A DNA stretch of 64,000 nucleotides from Clostridium_B lapidicellarium (GTDB taxonomy: Bacteria > Bacillota > Clostridia > Clostridiales > Clostridiaceae): assembly GCF_041224415.1 (NCBI RefSeq), contig NZ_JBGFFE010000010.1:32458-96457 (forward strand), given 5' to 3'. Under the pieces are notes generated by a model that worked only from the letters and a program-made list of their open reading frames with translations, was not told where the DNA came from and made no database searches. The position numbers and the translations under genes are program-made. Of the stretch, positions 18,363-26,106 are shown in pieces (within the stretch, counting starts at the first letter, position 1; every line of letters starts with the position of its first letter).

Positions 18363-18412
18363 TGGTTCTTTATTTTACAGGACAAATGTATAGAATAAAT
18401 AATAAAGAACCA
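18363..18412. promoter_or_regulatory. Candidate MocR operator: 12-bp inverted repeat between mocR and ddl
   Basis: TGGTTCTTTATT at 18363-18374 recurs as its exact reverse complement AATAAAGAACCA at 18401-18412, separated by 26 bp. It lies in the divergent mocR/ddl intergenic region, 33 bp before the ddl start. MocR regulators bind repeated half-sites in their divergent promoters; the assignment is inferred from position. Confidence 0.55.
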
Positions 18413-18444
18413 AGTAAAATAATAAATTTCACGGAGGAATCAAA

Positions 18445-19347
18445 ATGAAAATAGGAGTAGTTATGGGTGGAATATCTTCTGAAAGAGAAGTTTCATTAAA
18501 TTCAGGCAGGGAAATAACAAACTATCTGGATAAAAACAAGTATGAGGTAAAACCTATTGTAATAGATAAAAAGAGTGACGCTTTTGAAAAAACCAGGGAC
18601 ATAGATTTTGCATTTATAGCACTTCACGGAAAATTTGGAGAAGATGGCGTAATACAATCTGTATTTGAAACTATGGACATACCTTATTCAGGCTGCGGTC
18701 CTCTGACAAGCAGCATATGTATGGACAAAGATATAAGTAAAAAAATATTTGAATCTACAGGAATCAATACTGCAAAATGGATATGTATTAATTCAACAGA
18801 TGAAATAGATTATAGATACCTGGATGATATGGGCTATCCTGTAGTTGTAAAGCCAAACTGTGGAGGTTCAAGCGTAGCCACCAGTATAGTAAAAGAAAAA
18901 AAATATGTAGAGGATGCCGTAAAATTGGCCCTTGACTATGACAATGAAATAATAATTGAAAAATATATAAAAGGTGATGAAGTGACCTGCTGTATGTTAG
19001 ACGGCAAGGTGCTCCCCCTCATTTCCATAAGACCAAAATCCGATTTTTTCGATTATACTTCAAAATATGCGGATGGCGGATCAGATGAGATAATAGTTAA
19101 ACTGGAAAAATCTCTGCAAGACAAAATAGAAAAAATATGTCTTAAATGCTGGAAAGTTCTGAAATGTACCGGCTACGTAAGGGTCGACATGATAGTTAAG
19201 GATAATATTCCCTATGTATTGGAATTAAACACTCTTCCAGGTCTTACAAAAAACAGCCTTTTTCCCAAAAGTGCAAACGCAGTAAACATGTCTTTTACGG
19301 AATTACTGGATAAAATAATTAAATATTCTCTTAAAAATAAGCAATAA
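18445..19347 (+). CDS. ddl: D-alanine-D-alanine ligase
   Basis: A 300-residue ATP-grasp ligase that makes the D-Ala-D-Ala dipeptide of peptidoglycan precursors. Visible landmarks are VVMGGISSEREVSLNSG, the HGKFGEDGVIQ motif, PVVVKPNCGGSSVATSIV and VLELNTLPGLTKNSLFPKSA. Start ATG follows CGGAGGA by six bases. Length fits the short DdlB type. It is a single gene ended by a long hairpin, and its divergent MocR neighbour is its likely regulator. Confidence 0.95.
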   Translation: MKIGVVMGGISSEREVSLNSGREITNYLDKNKYEVKPIVIDKKSDAFEKTRDIDFAFIALHGKFGEDGVIQSVFETMDIPYSGCGPLTSSICMDKDISKKIFESTGINTAKWICINSTDEIDYRYLDDMGYPVVVKPNCGGSSVATSIVKEKKYVEDAVKLALDYDNEIIIEKYIKGDEVTCCMLDGKVLPLISIRPKSDFFDYTSKYADGGSDEIIVKLEKSLQDKIEKICLKCWKVLKCTGYVRVDMIVKDNIPYVLELNTLPGLTKNSLFPKSANAVNMSFTELLDKIIKYSLKNKQ

Positions 19348-19361
19348 TAGTTTTTAAATTT

Positions 19362-19427
19362 AAAAAATCTCTTTACCAGTCAATCTACGAATTGTGGATT
19401 ATAGTGATTTAGGTAAGGAGATTTTTT
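19362..19427. terminator. Bidirectional terminator between ddl and the GGDEF gene
   Basis: A 16-bp inverted repeat with one mismatch (arms 19362-19377 and 19412-19427) ending in ATTTTTT on the plus strand and AAAAAATC-complement T-run on the minus strand. The 34-nt loop carries a small internal inverted repeat. It separates converging genes. Confidence 0.8.
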
Positions 19428-19437
19428 ATAAATTTCC

Positions 19438-20313
19438 TCAATTGTCCGTTGAAATATCGCCTATATCCTTTACTACAAATAAATGTCTGTCAATATTTTT
19501 CGCTTTAGTAGAAGCTAAACTTGCTGCATTGATCAATTTATCTATACAGCTCAATATATCAGCCTTTTCATGAAGATTTCTTGCTTTACACCCCGCTATA
19601 CCTATGGATATTGAAACCAAAATTTTTTCTGAAAAAATATTTCTCCTTACCAGGGATATTATACGATCTGCCAGTGCCTCATTTTCATTTAAGGAATAAC
19701 AAGTGAGAATGGCAAATTCATCACCTGCATACCTGCAAAAATAAATATTATTGTATGCACTTATATTTTTCTTTAAAATAGAAGCTACTGATTTTAACAC
19801 CTTGTCTCCATTTATATGGCCATATTTTTTATTTATAAAGCCAAAATTGTCCAAATCCATAAATATAACTGAAATACTCTTATTCTCCTCAATCAGTTTA
19901 TAGGCATTGTAAAATATGTAATCACTTTTATAAAATCCTGTAAGCAAATCGATGTGCTTCCCCAATTCAATTTTTAAAATTGTCCTTGTAATAAATCCTG
20001 TAATTTCACTTTTGTCTTTAACTATCATAATTTCCAGATCATTATTTTGATTGAATATCTCCAATGCCTTCCATATATATGTACTTCCCTTTACACACAC
20101 ATATTTATTTGACATAATATCTGCAACTATTCTATTGGGATGTGCTGTAATCAATTCTTTTTCCGTAACTATGCCAACTAATTCACAGGATTTATAAACC
20201 AACAGGCACTCGATATTATCTTCATAAAAATAATGCTGAATGGAATTCACTCCAGAAAGCATATTAACCTTCACAAAATTTTTATCCGATATGCTTAAAA
20301 CATTCTGTATCAT
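19438..20313 (-). CDS. CBS-domain diguanylate cyclase-like protein
   Basis: A 291-residue protein. Residues about 10-115 look like a CBS domain pair (LVGIVTEKELI; IVADIMSNKYVCVKGSTYIWKA region; EITGFITRTIL). Residues about 120-285 form a GGDEF domain with LTGFYKSDYIF, VIFMDLDNFGFINKKYGH and a signature AGDEF in CRYAGDEFAIL. AGDEF is often active; the RxxD inhibitory site is not present at the usual place before it. The protein probably makes cyclic di-GMP in response to a nucleotide bound by the CBS pair. Its start overlaps the upstream 119-residue gene by four bases. Confidence 0.82.
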   Translation of the reverse strand: MIQNVLSISDKNFVKVNMLSGVNSIQHYFYEDNIECLLVYKSCELVGIVTEKELITAHPNRIVADIMSNKYVCVKGSTYIWKALEIFNQNNDLEIMIVKDKSEITGFITRTILKIELGKHIDLLTGFYKSDYIFYNAYKLIEENKSISVIFMDLDNFGFINKKYGHINGDKVLKSVASILKKNISAYNNIYFCRYAGDEFAILTCYSLNENEALADRIISLVRRNIFSEKILVSISIGIAGCKARNLHEKADILSCIDKLINAASLASTKAKNIDRHLFVVKDIGDISTDN

Positions 20314-20669
20314 AAATCTATGGATTTACTAACATGCAATGTTACACTAACTTGTGCTTTTATAATCATTGTTTCGTCAGCAATTTTACCTCCTTCCTCT
20401 AAAATTATGGAAATTAACTTATCTTTGGGAATTAAATTTATCAAAGATTTCTTAATAACAACCGCCTCTATAAATCTATGTTCTATTTTAATCACTTCAT
20501 ATTGCTCTGGTGAAAGCATGTCTACCATTCTTCTGGCAGCTTCCGGACCAATAGGAGATCTTTTACCAATGATCAGAACATCCTGCATTGGAGGTACTTC
20601 AAATTCCGAAAAATACATCGATACTTCCGCTGTCTTTGTACCTTGATTTTTACTTTTCATTAACAACAT
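20310..20669 (-). CDS. Hypothetical protein coupled to the CBS-GGDEF gene
   Basis: A 119-residue soluble protein that I do not recognise. It has no signal peptide or membrane segment; it is mixed alpha/beta with a motif VLIIGKRSPIGPEAARRMVD and a basic-hydrophobic C-terminus. Start ATG at 20669 follows AGGAAGGAG closely; an in-frame ATG three codons on is possible. Its stop overlaps the start of the diguanylate cyclase-like gene (ATGA), so the two are translationally coupled and may work together. Confidence 0.75.
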   Translation of the reverse strand: MLLMKSKNQGTKTAEVSMYFSEFEVPPMQDVLIIGKRSPIGPEAARRMVDMLSPEQYEVIKIEHRFIEAVVIKKSLINLIPKDKLISIILEEGGKIADETMIIKAQVSVTLHVSKSIDL

Positions 20670-20778
20670 GTCTCCTTCCTATAATCCACATATAATATTA
20701 TCATATCTTGTCTAATTCTTCTATAAATTATTTAATGTTTGTCATATTTGCATATAATAAGTCGTATTTTTATTTCAT

Positions 20779-23277
20779 CTACCATTTTAAAACACAGCCC
20801 GTTTTATATTCGAATTTATTTTTTATTCTACTTAACTTTTCCCCACCACCCTTCAAATGACCTTCTTTAATTTTTAATTTCACACTCAAATCAAAATTAT
20901 TAAAAGAGGGATTTTTTTTCAATTCTATTCCCTCCATTTTGCAGAGTTCAACTGCCATTTTTATTATTTCATTCTGATTTGCACTCTCGGACACACTCAT
21001 GTTCCACCCTGTCAAATCCGATATTCTTTTAACTGTTTTCTCACATTTTTTCCCTATCGCAGGAGTTATGAAAGACAGTTCTATATACTTTTCATCCAAA
21101 TGAGATTTTATACTCTTTTTATAGGGTTTAAATTCCATATCTTCAAAAAATTCATCGATAAACTGCAAAGCCCTGTTTTGCTCCATAACATCATGTCTGC
21201 TTCCTGATTTTACAATTACGGCATTCGCATTCTTGGAAACTAAGTTTTCCTTATATCTAACTGAAATATTTATCCCCGTAATATTCTTGAATTTTTTTTC
21301 ACTGTCTTCTATCGCGTTGGCAGGTGAGTCTAAAACTACTGTCACCTCATTTTTTTCCAACCTATATGATATTTTTTCGACATTTTTCTGACTGAAAAGT
21401 TCCTTTATTACTTTTGAGGCCTCATTTATATTTACCGAGTTGTTTATTTTCACCTGCCATTTGAATTTTTTCTGGAAATCTTTCATTACATTATGTATAT
21501 CCGCATTTACCACGGCAGGAAAGTCAAAATTCAACACAATTTCCCTGTTCTCATACATATAGCTGGCTTTTTTAAAATTAAATTTACCAAAATAATTATG
21601 TACAATCTCTTTCAATTCATTTGGTTTAAGTTCCTTCCTGTCTAATTTTTCCAGTACTTTCCCCTCTTCTTGACATTTAAATAAAAACAGCCTCTTGCTG
21701 TCATTTTCAAAATATGGAGAGTAAATTATAATTTTTTGAAAATCCCTGAAAGATTTTTCTAATTTATTACAACCCCTCCATATATAAAAGAGTTCTTCTG
21801 CCGTGAATAACCTTTTTCCATAATTTTTGGATATAAATTCCCATAAGCTTCTAACATTGTGTTCATCTAATTCCATGTAGGAATTCATAACCTTGTTTAT
21901 ATATGTTTTACGCTGTCTCCGGGGCTTATGTATATCTATTGCATAGCTGTCGCCGCACTTAGGAGCATATACCCTTCCACTTGTCTCCTCAAAAAGTTCT
22001 CTGGAAAAACTTTCCACTACATTTTCATCTCCATGGACAATAAATATGCTTCTGGGATTTAAAAGGTGAATCAACGATTTTATTTCGAGTTTATCACTAT
22101 GTGCTGAAAGTCCTATTCTCTCGACTTTACATTTTACCTCGATAGTTTTCCCGTTTAAGCACAATTTTTTGTTTTTTTCGTCCTTTAAAAGATCCAGCAA
22201 TTTTCTCCCGGGTGACTCTTCATCCTGATAGCCTGTTATAACTATATACCCTTTTTGCATGGGAGCTATCTTTTCTGCATAGTACTGACTGTAGCCTCCT
22301 GTAAGCATTCCTGAACTCGATATTATCACACAGGGTTCTTCATTTTCCAATATCCTCTCTCTGGTACTATTATCTTTTACGGCCACTATATTGTCATCAT
22401 AAAAGGGTTCAATTCCCTTTAATATTTTTTTCCCCAGAGAATTTTTAAGGTAAAGTGGATTTAACTTATAAGTTCGATTTATATCCCTTATCATCCCGTC
22501 CACATAAACTTTAATATTTTTTAATCTATTTTTGTTCATTGCCTTTTTTACAATGAGTATCACTTCCTGAGCCCTTCCAAGAGCAAAGGCAGGAATAAGC
22601 ATTTTACCTTTTTCCCTGACACATCTGTCTATTACATCTACAAGCTTTTCTTCCTCTACCTGCCTATTTGAATGCAGCCTGTCACCGTAGGTTGATTCAA
22701 AGACTGCCGCATCCGGTCTCAATTTAGGTATTTTAAGACCTTCCACTGTCTTCTGAGAAAACAGGGAAAAATCACCGGAATAAAAAAATGAACCCTCCGG
22801 CGTGGTAATATAAACACAGCTGGCTCCCGCTATATGTCCTGCCATATAAAAAGTGAGAACCATATTGTCGAATATGGGAAACTTAACCATATAGTTTATG
22901 GGAAACACACGGCTCAACATATTTACAACATCTTTTTCTGCATACAATGGGATTTCTCCCTCCCGGTTGTTCATAATCTTCAAGCTGTCATAGAGCAGAA
23001 CCTTCATCAAATCCTTGGTCATTTTAGTTGCATATATTCTGGCTTCCGGATATTCCCTGCTTATAATTGGAAGAGAGCCTATATGATCCATATGGGCATG
23101 GCTTATTACTATGGCATCTACGCCTCCATTATCCTGAATTAGTTTAAAATCCGGCAGGGCGTCTTTGGAAGAATTTTGTCTTACGCCGCAATCCAGTAAT
23201 ATATTTTTATTGTATATCCTGAGCAGCATGCAGCTTCCACCAATCTCACGAGCTCCTCCCAGAAATGAAATATGCAT
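20779..23277 (-). CDS. Beta-CASP metallo-beta-lactamase ribonuclease with long C-terminal repeat region
   Basis: An 832-residue protein. The first ~430 residues are a CPSF73/RNase J-like nuclease: FLGGAREIGGSCMLL, the metal motif SHAHMDHIG, AGHIAGASCVYI, SGDFS, ESTYGDR, PAFALGRAQEVIL, then the beta-CASP histidine regions ISSSGMLTGG and GLSAHSDK. The remaining ~400 residues match no domain I know, but contain three to four similar modules with a [VIL]xLxFxxPA-like strand and a TGW-like turn about 30 residues later. The ATG at 23277 is preferred; a TTG three codons upstream abuts the ribosome site. It probably processes or degrades RNA. Confidence 0.85.
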   Translation of the reverse strand: MHISFLGGAREIGGSCMLLRIYNKNILLDCGVRQNSSKDALPDFKLIQDNGGVDAIVISHAHMDHIGSLPIISREYPEARIYATKMTKDLMKVLLYDSLKIMNNREGEIPLYAEKDVVNMLSRVFPINYMVKFPIFDNMVLTFYMAGHIAGASCVYITTPEGSFFYSGDFSLFSQKTVEGLKIPKLRPDAAVFESTYGDRLHSNRQVEEEKLVDVIDRCVREKGKMLIPAFALGRAQEVILIVKKAMNKNRLKNIKVYVDGMIRDINRTYKLNPLYLKNSLGKKILKGIEPFYDDNIVAVKDNSTRERILENEEPCVIISSSGMLTGGYSQYYAEKIAPMQKGYIVITGYQDEESPGRKLLDLLKDEKNKKLCLNGKTIEVKCKVERIGLSAHSDKLEIKSLIHLLNPRSIFIVHGDENVVESFSRELFEETSGRVYAPKCGDSYAIDIHKPRRQRKTYINKVMNSYMELDEHNVRSLWEFISKNYGKRLFTAEELFYIWRGCNKLEKSFRDFQKIIIYSPYFENDSKRLFLFKCQEEGKVLEKLDRKELKPNELKEIVHNYFGKFNFKKASYMYENREIVLNFDFPAVVNADIHNVMKDFQKKFKWQVKINNSVNINEASKVIKELFSQKNVEKISYRLEKNEVTVVLDSPANAIEDSEKKFKNITGINISVRYKENLVSKNANAVIVKSGSRHDVMEQNRALQFIDEFFEDMEFKPYKKSIKSHLDEKYIELSFITPAIGKKCEKTVKRISDLTGWNMSVSESANQNEIIKMAVELCKMEGIELKKNPSFNNFDLSVKLKIKEGHLKGGGEKLSRIKNKFEYKTGCVLKW

Positions 23278-23366
23278 ATCATCCAATTCTCCCTTCTCCT
23301 ATATTCAATAGCTCATATAAAATAGTTTATACGAAAACGTCATCTTATACAATGCTTAACATAATC

Positions 23367-23408
23367 AAAATAAGGCATAACCCGGATAAAAAAGTTATAC
23401 CTTATTTT
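23367..23408. terminator. Probable terminator of the oxalate operon
   Basis: Arms 23367-23381 and 23394-23408 form a 15-bp inverted repeat with one mismatch and a 12-nt loop, flanked by AAAATAAGG/CCTTATTTT so that U-rich tails arise in either direction. It follows the minus-strand antiporter gene by about 280 bp and precedes the nuclease gene. Confidence 0.55.
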
Positions 23409-23587
23409 ACAACTATTGATTTACATTAAACAAAGGAAAAATAAAAAACCATTTTCAACAAAGCATCCAAAGTTTCTAAAATACAGCTATTCAGCATGAT
23501 AAGCCTTCCCTGCCATTCTATAATTATACTTATTTAGTTTAATAAACCAAATTTTTGAAATAATTCATATTATACTCTCTACAGAAA

Positions 23588-23606
23588 TTGGTATCTGGTA
23601 TACCAA
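23588..23606. promoter_or_regulatory. GntR-type operator-like site next to an orphan plus-strand promoter
   Basis: Half-sites TTGGTAT and ATACCAA form a perfect 7-bp inverted repeat around CTGGT. The inner GGTATACC resembles the palindromic core TGGTATAC/GTATACCA found twice upstream of the Cdc48-like gene, which suggests the same GntR/FCD regulator binds here. Confidence 0.55.
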
Positions 23607-23612
23607 ATACTA

Positions 23613-23641
23613 TTGAAATGGTCTTGAGCTTATGTTATACT
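23613..23641 (+). promoter_or_regulatory. Sigma-A-like promoter pointing into the antiporter gene
   Basis: TTGAAA (23613-23618), a 17-bp spacer and TATACT (23636-23641), followed by AAGGAG at 23655-23660 and a five-codon frame starting GTG at 23666. It lies directly beside the GntR-like site but runs antisense to the antiporter gene, and no gene follows on the plus strand. Confidence 0.55.
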
Positions 23642-23687
23642 GATAATGTAGTGTAAGGAGTAATGGTGAAGAAACTTTAAGAAAACA

Positions 23688-24980
23688 TTAATGGGTAGTT
23701 TCAGTAACTTTTTTCTTACTTACCACAGGCTGTTTTTTCACTGGTTTTGGTATGCGAGGCAAAACCAGTGACATTATACAGGCGTATAGTGAGAGCACTG
23801 CAGCACATGAAAATACTACATTCCATCCATAAGAGCTAGCTAGATATGCTCCGAGACCCCCACCTAAAATAGAGGCTATTCCCTTCCCACTGTACAGAAA
23901 TCCATAATTTGTGGCAGCATAAGTTGAGCCGAATACATCTGCATTAGTTGGCGGAAACAGTGAGAATAACTGTCCCCAGGTAAACATTATGCACATCATG
24001 CAAATCACATAGAATATACTGTTGCTTCCTATGACAGGAAGTATGAATAAAAATACTGCATTTAAACCGAAAGATATGAACATAGTTCGAGGACGTCCTA
24101 ACTTATCTGAAATCCATCCCCAGAAAACCCTCCCTATTCCATTAGACAAGCTATTTAACATAACTGCTAGTACAATAATTGAAGAAGCTATTCCCATTTC
24201 CTTTCCGAAAGGTTTGGTATTAGCTGTAATAATAAGACCGCCTACACTAATAGAAAAAAACATGGACCATATAAGCCAGAAATTAGGAGTTTTAAGCATT
24301 TGTGTAGGACTGAACCCAATTTGTAACTGATCTAATTTGGCAATTTCCTCTTTCTTATTGGGCATTTTTGATCCTACAGGATAACGCAAAATCAAAGCTA
24401 CAACTATAATTACAATGCCCTGTAGTGTTCCAGTAACCAGAAAAGCCTGCATAACTCCACTGCCCTGCAGCAGCCTGTCGATCACAGGTACAAAGGGCAT
24501 TGAACCAAGGCCAAAAGCACCTGCTATTATACCAGAAGCCATACCTCGCCGATCTGGGAACCAGCGAATCGCCACACTAACACATCCACCATAAACAATG
24601 GCTGCTCCAACTCCTGCCATGGCATAAGCAAAATACAGACCGCTTACAGAATTTACCTGTCCCATCATGCTCCATCCAACTCCAATCAACAGACCTGCAA
24701 TAATAAACATAAGCTTTGATCCAAATCTATCCAGCAGATATCCTCCTGCGGGCTGAACAAATGTTTCAAACATAATAAACAGGGTAAAAGCGTACTGGAC
24801 AACAGCCAGAGACGATTTTAACTGCGTAACCAAAGGAGTGGTAAATAAGGTCCAGGCATACTGTAGGTTGGCAATCATTATCATAGCAACAACAGCAGCT
24901 ACAAGTTGAACCCAGCGGTTACCGAGGATTGATCCATATGCATTGACATTTTTAGCTTTCATCTCGTCAATATTGTTCAT
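23688..24980 (-). CDS. MFS transporter, oxalate/formate antiporter (OxlT) family
   Basis: A 430-residue major facilitator protein with about 12 hydrophobic segments. OFA-family features include NLQYAWTLFTTPL in helix 1, GGYLLDRFGSK after helix 2, IRWFPDRRGMASG, and a charged lysine within a late helix (FLYSGKGIASILGGG), comparable to the substrate lysine of OxlT. It is the last gene of the operon headed by the Cdc48-like gene. Context with an oxalate-type oxidoreductase supports oxalate uptake in exchange for formate or carbonate. Start ATG follows AAGGAGGA. Confidence 0.85.
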   Translation of the reverse strand: MNNIDEMKAKNVNAYGSILGNRWVQLVAAVVAMIMIANLQYAWTLFTTPLVTQLKSSLAVVQYAFTLFIMFETFVQPAGGYLLDRFGSKLMFIIAGLLIGVGWSMMGQVNSVSGLYFAYAMAGVGAAIVYGGCVSVAIRWFPDRRGMASGIIAGAFGLGSMPFVPVIDRLLQGSGVMQAFLVTGTLQGIVIIVVALILRYPVGSKMPNKKEEIAKLDQLQIGFSPTQMLKTPNFWLIWSMFFSISVGGLIITANTKPFGKEMGIASSIIVLAVMLNSLSNGIGRVFWGWISDKLGRPRTMFISFGLNAVFLFILPVIGSNSIFYVICMMCIMFTWGQLFSLFPPTNADVFGSTYAATNYGFLYSGKGIASILGGGLGAYLASSYGWNVVFSCAAVLSLYACIMSLVLPRIPKPVKKQPVVSKKKVTETTH

Positions 24981-25067
24981 GCATTATTCCTCCTTAAATT
25001 CATATTTAATTTTCAAAGATCTGTTTCCGAACTTTTGCTTATTACCACCTTCTTTCTTTTAATTAGA

Positions 25068-25096
25068 ACCCCGGAGTTATTAAATTGATCCGGGGT
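25068..25096 (-). terminator. Intercistronic GC-rich hairpin between oxidoreductase beta subunit and antiporter
   Basis: A perfect 8-bp stem ACCCCGGA/TCCGGGGT (25068-25075, 25089-25096) with a 13-nt loop lies midway in the 161-bp gap. There is no clear U-run after it on the minus strand, so it is more likely a partial terminator or RNA-processing/stabilising hairpin that sets the antiporter's expression apart from the enzyme's. Confidence 0.45.
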
Positions 25097-25141
25097 AAGG
25101 TAAATTGTATATTTTTACTATTATATTTTGATTAAGATTTA

Positions 25142-26086
25142 TTATTCTACCACTGGAGGCACGCTGTATTCTATCCCAACTTCTTTCATGCGTTGATTCG
25201 CAAATTTCTGAAGCTTTTCGATATGTTCAGGTTTAAGATGATTGAATCGTCCTTGATACTTTATATATTCACTGACCGGTTTAAATTTAGCAGGTTTATA
25301 CGTCAACTTATACTTACCATCCACAAGTTCATACAACTGTACCATCCCGGTTTCAACTGCCAGTTTGGCAATCTTAACTGTTTTTTCCGCCGGAAAACTC
25401 CATCCTTTCGGGCAGGGTGCATGTATATATAGAAAAGCAGGTCCATCGGCATTACAGGCTTTACGTACTTTATTCATCAAATCAAGCGGATAACCTATTG
25501 ATGCAGTGCCCAGATATTTTAGTTCAGGATGGCCGTGAGCCATTATCTTGGTGATATCTTTAGGCATAAGTTTTCTACCTTCAGGAACCACCGGACCGGC
25601 TGGAGTAAAAGTAGTCCATGCTCCATAAGGCGTAGTTGGAGAAGCTTGAATACCTGTATTGGCATAGGATTCATTGTCATAGCAAATAAATACTATATTA
25701 TGCCCCCTGTAAAAAGCTGCAGACAGGGACTGCAGTCCTATATCGGCAGTGCTGCCGTCACCGGCCATCACAATGATATTAGGATATTTCGCACTGGTCT
25801 TATGCTTACGTATCATAGCTTTAAATGCTGCCGATATTCCAGATGCAACTCCCCCGCCGTTGGTAATCTGTGCATGTATCCACGGAACGGCCCAGGGACC
25901 ACATCCATAACTGGTATTTGCAACATACATGCAGCCCGTGGGACCGACAAAAATTGTATTTTTCCCTGCTGCCTTGGCTACCAGCCTATACTGCAGTGCG
26001 GGACCGCACCCGGCACAAGTACGGTGACCTGGAACATAATATTCCTCTTTCGGGGCTTCCTTAATAGATTTAATCTCTTCTAACAC
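25142..26086 (-). CDS. 2-oxoacid:ferredoxin oxidoreductase beta subunit (TPP-binding), probable oxalate oxidoreductase
   Basis: A 314-residue subunit binding thiamine diphosphate and one [4Fe-4S] cluster. Visible are the first cysteine pair in RTCAGCGPALQYR, further cysteines in YGCGPW and APCPKGW, and the TPP motif AGDGSTADIGLQS with NIVFICYDNESYANTG. I start it at GTG 26086, seven bases after GGGAGG; the open frame reaches 18 bases further but that ATG overlaps the ribosome site. It is next to the alpha subunit (20 bp). The oxalate role rests on the alpha-subunit motif and the OxlT-like neighbour. Confidence 0.88.
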   Translation of the reverse strand: MLEEIKSIKEAPKEEYYVPGHRTCAGCGPALQYRLVAKAAGKNTIFVGPTGCMYVANTSYGCGPWAVPWIHAQITNGGGVASGISAAFKAMIRKHKTSAKYPNIIVMAGDGSTADIGLQSLSAAFYRGHNIVFICYDNESYANTGIQASPTTPYGAWTTFTPAGPVVPEGRKLMPKDITKIMAHGHPELKYLGTASIGYPLDLMNKVRKACNADGPAFLYIHAPCPKGWSFPAEKTVKIAKLAVETGMVQLYELVDGKYKLTYKPAKFKPVSEYIKYQGRFNHLKPEHIEKLQKFANQRMKEVGIEYSVPPVVE

Positions 26087-26106
26087 TTGACTTCCTCCCT
26101 TCATAT

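Larger units (their letters stand above)
23278..23687. other. Intergenic region with terminator, regulator site and orphan promoter
   Basis: This 410-bp spacer between the nuclease gene and the 3' end of the antiporter gene holds no convincing gene. It contains an inverted repeat at 23367-23408, a GntR-type half-site pair at 23588-23606 and a consensus plus-strand promoter at 23613-23641, listed separately. Confidence 0.6.

Noticed and set aside
23663..23680. A leader peptide coding gene at the orphan promoter
   Set aside because: The frame is only five codons (GTG start) and lacks any supporting feature; reported only as part of the promoter observation.
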